Assembly: GCF_964340395.1 (NCBI RefSeq)
Contig: NC_135555.1
Coordinates: forward strand, 7,403,931 to 7,467,930
Reading direction: 5' to 3'
DNA from: Glandiceps talaboti
Taxonomy: Eukaryota; Hemichordata; Enteropneusta; Spengelidae
Length of the DNA stretch: 64,000 nt
Shown here: piece by piece, positions 27,753-40,048 of the stretch
Numbering within the stretch: position 1 is the stretch's first letter
Layout of the letters: every line of letters starts with the position of its first letter
Program-made: the position numbers and the translations under genes
The notes under the pieces: generated by a model
What the model was told of the DNA's origin: nothing
The model's input: only the letters and a program-made list of their open reading frames with translations
The model's database searches: none

Positions 27753-30700
27753 CTACACGTTGGGCTTTTTGTTTGCCATTTTGCTTTTCCAGAACTGTAC
27801 GGTAAAGAAGTCAAGAATTTCAATAAAGGTGACGATGCTAGCTCCGAAGAACAATCCTAACGATCCCCCGATGTCACCTGAAATATAATATATTAAAGAC
27901 TTGTGAACCTATTGGAGTGTTTGATCATTCGTATAATATAAGACCCTTCTCATGGTAAAAACTCAGTGCATCATCCAACCATCTCGTTGAACAAATGTCA
28001 GTTTTGCTAGGGGACATTACAAACAAATTGAGTTAACTTCACGATTGTTTGAAAGGAATATCGACATGGCGTTAATATCAACGATTATGACGACATCGTT
28101 ACTTTGTCATGGACTCAAATCTTAAAGTGTAAACTGTTAGATGCGATGACGAAACAAATCTGTAGTGCATTGAAACATTGGTCGGCATGGTATTTCTGTA
28201 TTTTGTATCTGCCGACAAGATATCCATGTGTTTTCAATTCAAAGATTGGTGGATCTGTCCTATTGCCTCGCTAAGCTCGTTCTCGAAATGCGTTTTGTAT
28301 GATTCAGACATATTCACGGAAAATTAACTAAGACAAATATACTACAATACTGAAATACTTACAGACGAGATTAAATGATTCATATCCAGGCTGCTGTATG
28401 ATACTTTCAAGTTTCATGTCCTCGAAGTAAATTGTGACTTTAGACAGGTTTTCCCTGCATGATAAAAGATACATTAACAGTATACACATCTCCCACTGTT
28501 TCAACAACATATGATGGATACGTGTTTGTACTCTATCGTTCATTCCTCCGAATTCGTGTGTTTTTGGTACATATAGTAGACCATAGCAGTGTACGAATTA
28601 AATATGGCAGTTACATTCACTTATTCTTGAAAATTAGTACATGGAATTAGACATAGTCATGCATTACATAATATCACCTGTTTGAATATTTGAATGTTTG
28701 TTGCAATGCAGCAAAGACTAGTACCAGTGTAACCTGAAAATACACGAACACTGTCTTGACGTTAAAGATCAGCCAGTTTCTTGTGAAAATGGTTATCACA
28801 TTTATATCATTTTTAAGTGAAGAACCTTCTTTGTTTGATAAGCATAATGCATGTCTGGTTGCAACAGATAGTGGGTGATGAGACTACACTTCCTTCTCCT
28901 GTTTCAGAAGTTATCTAATATTTAAATGAGACATTGGGGTAGCATATTCAGAGCCAGATTATAAGATCGTTGTTGCCAAAGCCTTGCCATGACAGTACCA
29001 CATTCTAGGCAAACTCTTAACTAGGATAAATAACTAGTATGGGCGACGCATGATGGACATGACCGTGAAAGGCGTCACTACAAGAAGGCAATGTAGTAGA
29101 CGTGAGGTCGTCAAGGGTGACTTATTCTTTTTCTTAGTCTATCAAAAATACTACTTACTTTTACCCAAACACTAAGCTGTGTCTGCAATATTATCTGTTG
29201 GATGTGTACGTGTGAAAACGGTCGAACATATATCTTATATAAGCTAACATTTCCCAAGTCTGATGTTACAAAGCCAGCAATATATATAAACAATGCAATA
29301 CTACAGAACGGTCGTTAACTTACTCTATATACTTTTTACAAATACTCTTCATGTCTTCATTCGGTAACACTTCTATTGATGTATTTTCTCTTAAATCTCG
29401 TATTTCCTTGTACATAATGGGGAACATCTCGTTAAAAAGAGGTAGCCAGTATCCGTAGAACAGAAAACCAATCAGATAATCCATGGTCAAATTACCATGG
29501 GCAACATTGCCGTCCATCGTGCCATTCATGTGATCCCACGGCAAAGCATGAAGATTCATATTTTTCGCAAGCAGCTCGGAATAGATTTGATTATAATAAT
29601 CCGATCCAATATCGTCATTATCACGGTCAAGGTAATTCATGAAAAGATAACTTAGTGACTTAAAAGTTTCTTCCAAAACTAAATAAGAAAATGCATCAAC
29701 ATTAAATTCATATGATGGTAAATACTCAGAAATATTTTGTACGCTATAGTCATTGGAAAAAATCTTTTGCTGGACTTGTAGATATATGACCTCACTAGGA
29801 TAGCCGGGATCGTCAAGTGGTGAACGACTTCTGCCAAAAAAAATCAAACAGTATATACAACACAATCAGTCAATAACTTAGAAGATACAATACAATGTAA
29901 CAATCTTGAAATATTGAAATATCACATAATCTATCTTTTTTCTATCTAAAATATCTCGACTTTCTAAACGAATGCGCTTTTCAAGATATTTTATACTCTC
30001 AGCTACTCTGTATTTCTGGTTTACTTATGGCATTTTCATTTTTGAAGAAAAGCTTTGGGGCAAATAATAAACATGATGGAAAATAAACATGATTATGAGT
30101 TTAACCCCTTGAAGAAAAGGCGTTTTACTATGAAACCAAATGATGTATATGAAGCAAATGGTGCATAAAATTAGTGTGTAATTTAACAGAAGAAAGGGAA
30201 ACTACTACAAAACCAGAGTGACTATATAGTTTCAATTAGATGGTATGATTTTGACGTCTCACACAACTTTTAGTGAAGAATTACAAAAACAAATGTACAA
30301 ACACTGATAGCGTACACACTCATAAAATGTTATATTTTATCTCATTGTGAACACAAATAAAGAGTTTTGCGTTTGAATCTCCATTGTCGCATCCGACAGT
30401 GCTGTTGATTTGCGTTCACAGTGAGACAAGGTTTATCATATTATGTGTGTACCCTATCGATATCTGTATTTTTGTTTGTGTAATTTATAACTAAAATGTT
30501 GTGTGAGACATCAAAAGCACCATGCCGCCTGATTGAAACTCTATAGTCACTCTGTTATTGCAGTAACCATCTCGCCCCTTTATGCTTTTCATACTAACAA
30601 GAGAAAATATCCAATGGCATCACTACAAGGCCAACGCTTTTCGCTGTACATGGTCGATGCATACTTTGTGGATGGATAGTCACAATATGATAACTTAACG

Positions 30701-32106
30701 TTGTAGTTGATTTGTTGGCAAGGTTCTTTACAGTTGCTGCATGCATTCGGCTGTACTGCAAGACTATCTGTAAATAGAATTTTAAAAAGAAAAATGTTGT
30801 ACTAATCGGATTTCAGAAAAATAATATACAGTCGACTTTGAGGTTACCAAGTAATTAAGCGACACAATTGTTTTTCTTAATCATTCCTCCAAAATATATT
30901 GCTGAATGGCAAAACAATACACCTTCCACATAAAATGAATTTCTTACTTGTGCTCAAATACGGCTTACATTGAAACATAACAGTTAGAATTCAGAGGGTA
31001 GACAAACTTTCAATCTGAATCTTAGAATGGGCTAATAGTCTTGAGTTGGGTGGTATACAAGGTCAAAGAAAGACATCTAAAGCACCGACGGCTGTGATCC
31101 ATTCAATCTCCTTTGACACACTGGTAAACCTTTAATATCGCTGTCGTAATGATATTTTTACAGGAACACACGAAATTCAACACAAACGTATACTATATAC
31201 AAAACATGATGGCTTACCCATAGCATCAAAGTAGCAGTACTTTAGCTCATTTGGAGTACAGAATCTCTTGTTGCCTGAAATGTTATATTAAAACCGTCAT
31301 ACGGAGATTGTGCAGGATGTGAATGATGATAAGGACTTGGTGGATGCTGTTTCAGTATGTTTTACAAGTAGGAGAACAACGTTGTCTTAAGAATTAGAAA
31401 TCCAAAATAAATACCCATTTGTCATCTATTTGGTCACTTTAAGAATGCTTCTCAAAGGCAAATTGCCGTAGTATTAGCATTCGTCGCTAATACTATAACT
31501 GAAGTTTGAAAAACCACAAGATGTCAATTTGCGTTTGCTTATACAAATCAAAAATTCCTGTGTGGACATCTTAGTATGGGTATAGGTTCGGTTATTGTTC
31601 TGCCATACCCCAGATGTTATTGAAGTGTAGATACAATACAGAGTTTGTAATTCAAGGTTTACCTGGCATATAAAAGTATTTACATCCACACTTCTCTATC
31701 GCATAGTCAGTCTCACATTCTGTCAAACATTTAGATAAGGAATATTTGCCATCAAAATATTTCATGTTGTTTTCTATGTCCATAACGCAATCGCCATATG
31801 GAGACCCTAAGTTGGATAGCTGTCGTTTTGAAAGATAAAATGTATCATAACAGAATTGTGCAATATTGAAATATAATAATAAATTGGCTGCAACAATAAT
31901 GACCATTTATAATAGTGTCAGTTATTGCAAATATTTAGCGTATACCATGTTCAATACGTGTTTATGTGAAAAAGAATGTACATTTCGCTAAGACGACTAA
32001 CGATAAATTTGTTACCGCAAAAGTATATGGCCATTTATCAAACATGGCACAATAACCTTTTCATTTCATTATCTCCCACGAGGAAAGATATGGTTATGGT
32101 TAGTCC

Positions 32107-32147
<41 letters not shown>

Positions 32148-35100
32148 GCCTGTCTGTCTGTATGGCCGTTCTGGTCGTCTGTGTTTCTGTCTGCGTATCT
32201 CTGGAATGTTATCTAGACATCTACTGCAGCGACATCTTTCTTATCGTAATCGCAACAACTGGTTAGTTTTTGATGAACACCTCAGGCATATCAATGAGTC
32301 ATTTGCATAAATGTTTATTTTTGTCTTGGATTGAGATTTGCATATCTCATGGTAATTGCATGTTTATCAATATTGTTGATGTAGCTTTTTTATTTTAATG
32401 AGTCATCACTGACACAAGAATGATTACATTGAATTATTTTACATTTCAATAATAACACATGTAAGCAAGGGCAATATCACAATTTATGTGTTAAATATTG
32501 TATTAAAGGTTATTGAATTTTCTCACCAAAGTTTTAGTCAAACCTATAGTAGTTTCCGTCCCTGGTGAAATAGACACACCTTGACCGGCTATATCCGGTA
32601 CCTCATCCTGCCCGTGTACCATCATACGGAAACCGACAACATTTCTTGGTCCAATATACTCTCTCTCATTGATAAATAACAGTAATTGTAGCCCGTAACG
32701 TCGTCCTATGAAGTATAATATTTCAATGACACAAAATTCATTGTTCACACAAGTGCATTTAAACACACACATGCACACACACACACGCACACACACACAC
32801 ACACATACACACACACACACACACACATACATACATACATACATACATACATACATACATACATACATACATACATACATACATACATACATACAAACAC
32901 ACATACACACACACACACATACATACATACATACATACATACACACACACATACACACATAACTCGCGCGCGCGCAACCATATAACGTAAAAACGTTATA
33001 CGTTGTAAACATTAGTGCCAACAACTTGGATAGCTTGTGCATAGCATATACAAAAACAATATTTACACAATGCATAATGACAGTTGAAAATTCACAGGCA
33101 TTTGCAAAAATCGTTATTTATATTTTACTGGGATTTTTTCAGGGTGTATTTCAAACTCATGCCGTTTATCTATTGTGTATATCTGACTTTCGCACCTATT
33201 CGACATTAGATAATAACATTATTTACAAGTCACCTACCAGCATTGCGAACTTTAAGAACTTCTACCACTGTTTCCGCATTGAAGGTATAACAAATACCAT
33301 AGTTTGTAACAGTCTGGGTAAAGTTTTCAGGACCACATGGTATACCACTGAACGAACATCTTTATGAAAAGAAAGTATATATGTTTGGAGTTTGAGGCAA
33401 CTCTCCATTAGTCGTATTGGTAGATGTTTACACTGACCGAATAAGGTTTTAAAATTGGGCAAATAGCTCATGAGTTTGTTCTAGGATTAGGTATGCACTT
33501 ATTAATGCAAACTTGATAAACTCTGATAAGACAGTGATGACGGTAGGAAATAGGAAAAGACAGTCAGAAGAAACGATAGTTAATATGATGGTAATATTTA
33601 AAACTTTATTTGAAATGTAGAAAAAAATAAGAAAACTATATTAAAAATCCGGAAAACCGTAAAAAAAATGTTTATTCCTCCTGACTTTATGGTCTACTAT
33701 TATGTATCAAATTCAATACATTCAGATAAAAAAGTGCTCTATCAAGAGCTAGTCTGTAAGGTACGCCGTGACGGGCCGCCCTCACACATCGGTCAACACC
33801 TTTTATAGATAAGAGTACGCCGGTGAGAGCGGACTGACATGACGTATCTTACAGTACACAAACATGCTGTCTAGAGTGGTTTAATAATATTTAACAATTT
33901 AAACTCAATTGTCAAAGTTCCTTAGTTTAGAAATAGTTTCTACGAGTATTGTAGACATAAGTCATTTTGAAATTGACTGATATTAAAGTTATGAATCAAT
34001 TTATAAATTGAGAATTATTATACTAATATCATTATTAAACTATCAGTGGTACCAACCTTTTAATCATTTCATCCACGGGATGACCGCTTGCTTTCAAAAA
34101 ATCTAACATTGAACTTCCGAAATCATCATATGCTGTAGGTAACTTTTCAAAGTCGTCGGTAAAGGACTCGCCATCAATTGCAAATATCGCATTGATGTAA
34201 GGAGTGTAATGTTCTACCGCTAAATGTGCTCCGAAGTATGACACAAGACTTTGATACCTACAAAAGTGTGATATAATTATGTGACAATAAGGATGCTGCC
34301 GGGAGATAATGTACGCATTCCGAGCATCAGCCTGGAGTTGTAACTCGCGCTTGTGTACAAGTGGCTACATTTTAAACTTATTGCCTCAAAGTAAAATGTA
34401 TGTGTAAAAAAACAGTGGAATGTGCCTCGTAATCGGTATATATTGACCAAATAATCCCGTGTGCTTCGACAGAATCGACTGTGCTGATAGGTCTCCTATG
34501 AGCTCTGTGAGTGTGTCACACGGTCAACGGTCATCTAACATAATGAGGGTCATTTTAACTTAATCCGACAATTTTGTTCAGCCCGGCCAGCAGAACTGAA
34601 CTTCTTGTATCTATTCCTGACAAAGGTCCTTTGTGCAGGACCGAAACGTAGAAAAAAAGGGTTTTAAATTCAAACCTCATTGAGAGCAAGTTCTTGTCAT
34701 TCTTTATCAAAGTCGTACCTAGTTTCTCAAGTTCTAGTCTCCCCATGAACTGTGCATTCTCTGTATTTGGACTGATCTTCGTTTATTCAACAAACTTAAT
34801 TCGCAGAATAGTTTCTCAATTTAGCCTTCGCTCTCCAATAAGTAATCTTCATGTAATTCTCTGCTATTTCTTGTTAACATTTCAAGATATTGCATAATCA
34901 ACCTAAAACAGTAATTGATTGCACCTCGTACACCATTTGCTAATCTGGTAACTTACCTGAATAAATTGTTATTGCAGATCGTAATGGCGGGAAAATCCGG
35001 CTTGTCGCTTGGTACTGCATATCGTATGTTAACATTTACGGGGTGAGACAAGAACGATGATACAAGTGTACCAGTCTGGTACAGAAGTCCTGACAGTGCC

Positions 35101-35249
35101 ATCAATACAATTACCAACCATAAAAACCTGATGATAAAGTATATTTTCACATTAAATTCATCTTATCTAAATCATCTATACAGACATTTTTTTACTTCAG
35201 AAGGAATCCTCATGTTTTGATCCGGTCTATCTATCTATATATCTATTTA

Positions 35250-35322
<73 letters not shown>

Positions 35323-35337
35323 ATGCCTGTCTCTGTA

Positions 35338-35368
<31 letters not shown>

Positions 35369-36260
35369 GTATGTATGTATGTATGTATGTATGTATGTAT
35401 GTATGTATGTATGTATGTATGTATGTATGTATGTATGTATGTATAAGCGATGTGTCTATGAAAGTCTGTTGAACCCTATTCGTTTTTACATCACGTGTAT
35501 CATGCGATTGTTAACCCTTATGAATCCTATGACATGTTATCAGCAGTATGTAATTGCTTCCATATATACAAAAATACATGCCTTGAATGTTTGTTCGACT
35601 AATGACAGTTATTGTGATCAAATCTTGGGTAAATAGCAAACTGTTGTTGGACCAAAAGTGGTAGTTTAGCAATGAGATTGAAATATTAACTGGCAGTATA
35701 AGAGATCTGGTTGTCACTCTTTTTTAAGTAATCACGATGAACGTGATGTTGATTATTAATACTAGCCTTTGAAGCAACATCAAAGCGTGTTAATTTAAAA
35801 ATCACAAGCATTGATTTTTGCTTTTCATGTACTAGGATTTAGGAACCAATTTAAAGTGGAATAGACGTTCTGCAAGCAGACATCGTCTATTACTATCTGA
35901 TGATCCATCTATTGGTAGGAAACAAAACGGTCATTATGTCCACCACAGAAAAAAGAGCAATCCGTCAGTTATAAAATGTATTAATCTAAAATAAAAAGTT
36001 ACGCAGTTTTAGTTAACGTACCTTCTAAAGCCGACCGTGTTCTTCTCGCCGATAAACCTTACACCCGTAATGCCAGCTGTCTGAGTGAATGCCAACATAA
36101 TTTCCTTCCAGGACAAATTCTTGTTTTCAGCACTTTCATCGTTTTGTGACTCGTAGTTAGCTTTCTGATCTGTTCTCTCATTCAGTGATCCGTTTTCAAA
36201 TCCAGAGTATTCGGGTGGAATAAATGGACCCACTCTCGTCTTAAAATCGCAGGTACTCAT
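27753..36260 (-). CDS. DEG/ENaC-family sodium channel, gene B, complete, 11 exons
   Basis: Trimeric, amiloride-sensitive-type cation channel subunit of the plasma membrane. Exons in transcript order: 36260-36022, 35127-34957, 34257-34057, 33359-33238, 32705-32527, 31819-31663, 31274-31218, 30767-30599, 29830-29324, 28454-28363, 27877-27753 (stop TAG). They total 2,019 nt (672 aa) with consistent phases. TM1 is about 81-101 (FLWLVIVLMALSGLLYQ), followed by PDFPAITICNNN. The Cys-rich ectodomain has GIPCGPENF, KCLTECETDYAIEKCGC and CSNCKEPC. The pre-TM2 palm strand is KVTIYFEDM. TM2 has GGSLGLFFGAS, matching the family G-x-S filter. Oddities: about 170 extra residues from exon 9; Thr-Gly where the N-terminal His-Gly motif is expected; Cys632 at the degenerin position. 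The gating stimulus is unknown. Confidence 0.95.
29324..29830 (-). CDS. Exon 9 of channel gene B: ectodomain insert
   Basis: 507 nt (169 codons), flanked by phase-2 introns on both sides. It encodes a soluble, aromatic- and acidic-rich segment with DDIGSDYYNQIY, PWDHMNGT, LPLFNEMFP and EIRDLREN. N-glycosylation sequons (NGT, NLT, NIS) fit an extracellular location. It lies between the thumb sequence ending AIGYF and the palm strand KVTIYFEDM. I recognise no domain in it. Confidence 0.9.
30215..30557. mobile_element. ~340-bp foldback MITE in intron 8 of gene B
   Basis: The ends CAGAGTGACTATATAGTTT (left) and GAAACTCTATAGTCACTCTG (right) are inverted. Similarity continues inward, e.g. GACGTCTCACACAAC against GTTGTGTGAGACATC, so nearly the whole element folds back with mismatches. 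It has no coding capacity. Target-site duplications are not clear, so the superfamily is left open. Confidence 0.7.
32106..32162. repeat. (CTGT)n microsatellite
   Basis: In intron 5 of channel gene B. Confidence 0.95.
32762..32960. repeat. (AC)n/(ATAC)n microsatellite in intron 4 of gene B
   Basis: Compound array about 57 bp from the exon 5 acceptor. In coding-strand sense it is (ATGT)n/(GT)n, the same type and place as the array in intron 4 of gene C (48162-48231). Confidence 0.95.
34560..34700. mobile_element. Probable Penelope-like/retrozyme relic with hammerhead-like motif
   Basis: CTGACAA (34617-34623) is followed by GGTCC (34625-34629), an 8-nt loop, GGACC (34638-34642) and GAAAC (34643-34647). 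This matches a hammerhead core with a 5-bp stem II, except A replaces the catalytic G after CUGAC. Such motifs mark Penelope-like retroelements. Located in intron 2 of gene B. Confidence 0.45.
35252..35443. repeat. (CTGT)n then (ATGT)n microsatellite
   Basis: In intron 1 of channel gene B, about 125 bp from the exon 2 acceptor. Confidence 0.95.
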
Positions 36261-38055
36261 TCTGAAGACAGTCGTTCAATTTGTATCGGTCCCAAACCTG
36301 TTGACATTGACATAGATGTAATAAGACTTGGTTAACCCTTTGCCCAATATATAAGAACACACAACTGAGAGCGTACATGTAGAGTCGTTATACCTATTGG
36401 ATCATCAATTCATATAGGTGATCACATGAAACGGAAAATAGATAAAGCTAGAATGAATTTAAAGGAGTCAACATTTGAGAATAATGAAACCGGCGATCGC
36501 AACGGTGCAACCGATGAGCTTATACATTAGGTAATTTCAATAATTCTTTAAAATTAGTAATTAATCAACTTGTCATGACGTCACGGACAAAGACAATTTC
36601 CTGTCATGTTGTAAACTTTCACTTAGTCTGCATAATGCGCTTCTTTGTACTGACGATTAGAAGAAGTTCATACAATAATAAATGTGTCATTTAATGGAGA
36701 AACACACTGATTTGTATATATATAGATAGCAAGTTCATTTGTAATCATTGTCATGAACATAACTACCTTAGTCAAATAATGTGATCAAATGTTTGCCAAC
36801 AGCCTAGGGCCAACAATAGAATTAATGTCTTTTTGAATTTAAATCACTGTTATTTATTGTGCATGAATGATGAATGTCATCATTATCAAAATATATGTCA
36901 CATTGAAATCTGAAAAGTAATTAGTAATTCAATTGAAATTAGGTCGTGTTGCCATTGTCACGTGCACAACTGTGATTTCCGAAAGCCCTTCATTTCTGTG
37001 ATTGAGGCCGTCTTTTGTTACATTTTCTGATGTGGTGTGAAAAAAGATTTATTAATTTTATTTTATTCATCACATCAGAATAACTCAACCATACTAAAAA
37101 AAATACACGTTATCTCTAAAACTACAGTTTGTTGTACTTGTGTTGTAAGAATATTTGTTTCAATGACGTCACAATATATCAACCATACTAAGGAAATACA
37201 ATCTCTCTCAAAAAACAACATTTTGACGTACATGCGAGGTAAGAATATTTGTTTACATGACAGTTTCTCCATGGATGAACAGAAAAATGGCTAAAAATGT
37301 CCGATCATTCTTCATACTTAAAGGGACATGAGCTAATTCTGAAAGTCTTTTTTTGTTATTTATGTTTCATATGTGAATGATAAATTGTTCTAATTATAAT
37401 TTACTGACAAAGTGACTACGATATCTATCATCGAGTACAAAGTATATGTATGAAGTGATCGGAATAGAAATGAGCTAACTGTGTTTCAGTATGTTATTAT
37501 GAGAATAACAATTTTGAAGAAAGAAATATGATAGGAAGGGCTCTTAAATTGTCAATGCAATATACTTAGTTTTGTGGGACAACATCGAAACAAAAATAGC
37601 AGTGAATTTGTCGAATAAAATGCATTAATTCTGAGATACACCATTACAAATTGATGGATTGATGGATGGATGACTGTGTCACGGATCAATATTTGATTAT
37701 CTTTTCATTTCAGCAATTTCGATCTCTTGTCTAAAAAATATATTAGATTCATTTCTACAATTTTGCTACTGAGTACAGGAGTAATTTTGTATGTAGTGCA
37801 CAGTTTGCTGAACATTCACTACAACATTTGACGTAAAGAAGAGAGTAGCGACACTGCACTGGTGTGAGTCAACAAAGGTGAATATAATTGCCTTTTCTAA
37901 TTGGCATGTCTTATTTTACTTTTTTCGCAAACTGCTTGAACAGAAAACGACATGAAACACATTATAAGACATTATTTTATACTTCCTTTAGTGATTGGCT
38001 TAGACTATGTCAGATGGTATAGAATAGTTATATAATAACACATGATAGAAAGGGC

Positions 38056-38172
38056 AATATCACGATTTAATGCCCACCAAAGGGGGTGGTGGTCATGCCT
38101 TCGGCTCTGACATCATCAGTATTAAAGTCATGACCACTAGTCCGATGGTAGGCAATATATCGTGATATTGCC
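38056..38172. mobile_element. Small foldback element (GGGCAATATCACGA termini)
   Basis: Starts GGGCAATATCACGAT and ends ATCGTGATATTGCCC. Inner segments GGTGGTCATG and CATGACCAC also pair. About 117 bp, non-coding, MITE-like. A related AGGGCAATATCACAAT end occurs at about 32468. Confidence 0.65.
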
Positions 38173-39802
38173 CGTGCCTACCATATATTATTATTTTTAT
38201 CTTACACCGTACAAAAACTGTGTCAAAGTCGGGTTGTCAAAAATGAGCCGTGTTACCACTGAAAATAATGGATGCAATCAAATTTAGAGTTGAAACAGGT
38301 TTTGAAAGACTGATAAGCTTAACCGGGCGCTTACAACACTAGCCTTATGATTTCCATTGTTTGTTTATGGTTTGTAGTACTTGCCAGGCAACATCACTTT
38401 TTAGAATGTCACGTGTTCCCGTTATAGCCAATTACAACGTCTATGGCATCAGGTGTAATAATAGTGACCTCAATTTGGCAAAGGCAATATTCTTTTTCTA
38501 TTTTCCCAAGAGCAATATTACAGCAGCACAGTGAGTACTACCGATGAATTGACTCTGGAAAGAATATTTTCCTGGGAATGTGATGTATAAGGCACTTGTT
38601 TCCTGGCTTTATTTGACCGACTAGTAGAAATCATATTACCCTTCTTTCAGCCTCTGGAAATAGCTTCTGCATTACCTTCGGGGTAATAGACGTCTAACTA
38701 GTACCCTCATGACCAGGCAATAAGTGTATTATATATTTATATACTCCTGAATTTGACAGTGTGTTTACAATCTATATGACCTTAATTGCTTTCATCTGAC
38801 ATTGATATGTCAATATTTCGACAGATTATTCACAACCATGGCACGATTTATATATTACGTTATTTTTCAAGGGGTTAAATTTTCCTTTAACAATATTAGC
38901 AAATTGTAATACCAAAACTTTTTCTTAGTAACATTTTTGAGCATTTTAATTCTTGTAAATTCTTCGTATGGATGAATGACGACGATTCTTGGACACCCAG
39001 ACAATTGATCCAAAAAATTAAAACTCACCTTTACGAGTTCTTTAAATATTCGTTATCTGACCAATAATCATTAAGTATAACTACGTTGGTGTATTTCGGT
39101 CAGCCCGATCCCCCAGAGACAGCATCTGTGGAAAACACAGTGTAGCTACGTTTTACATCAAATAATTGCATAAAGTGTGTAATAAACATGTATTACCTAC
39201 ATTCAGTCAAGTGGTGACTTGTACCATTTAGTATAGTCGGACCATTTCCAAATAATGCAATAGCTTTGTCTGCTGTTTACCATAGAATGAACAAAACATT
39301 ATATGTAAATATAATTTTTACCCCCAACAATGTTTTTTGTTCTTACCACGCAAACGCTATGTTTACTTTGTCACAATTTAAAACCTTACCGTATTATAAC
39401 ATGAACATTGTTTAAATAGGAATATTAACACAGTGCTACAAAATTATTTTTAAATGAACATGTTAAGTCTTTATCATACATTGAACCGGAACCAAACAAC
39501 CTTTTTTATTTGGCCTAACCACTAATTTCAACAAATCTTTACTATATTTAAATAACCATTCGAGTATGAATTTTCATCCACAGAGAGCAGTGTTTTGTTA
39601 ATGTCATGTCAACAAAATATGATGATAACAGTTTTACTTTAAAATTAATATTTCCATTTTGTCGGTACAGGATTTAACATGTCATCGGGCAACCCATTGC
39701 AAATCATAGGGCAAACGTGAACACAGTTTTATATTCAAGCACTACAATCAATATATACTAGCTGCATTACTAGAGTAATTGGATCTATCATCAACTCGAC
39801 AT

Positions 39803-39874
39803 ACATACACACTCTCGCACGCACACACACACACACACTCACTCACTCACTCACTCACTCACTCACTCACTCAC

Positions 39875-39946
<72 letters not shown>

Positions 39947-40048
39947 CTGCACGCACGCACGTACGCATACATACATACATACATACATACATACATACAT
40001 ACATACATACATACATACATACATACATACATACATACATACATACAT
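39803..40048. repeat. (AC)n/(ACTC)n/(ACAG)n/(ATAC)n compound microsatellite
   Basis: Long compound array in the spacer of the old inverted duplication. Confidence 0.95.
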
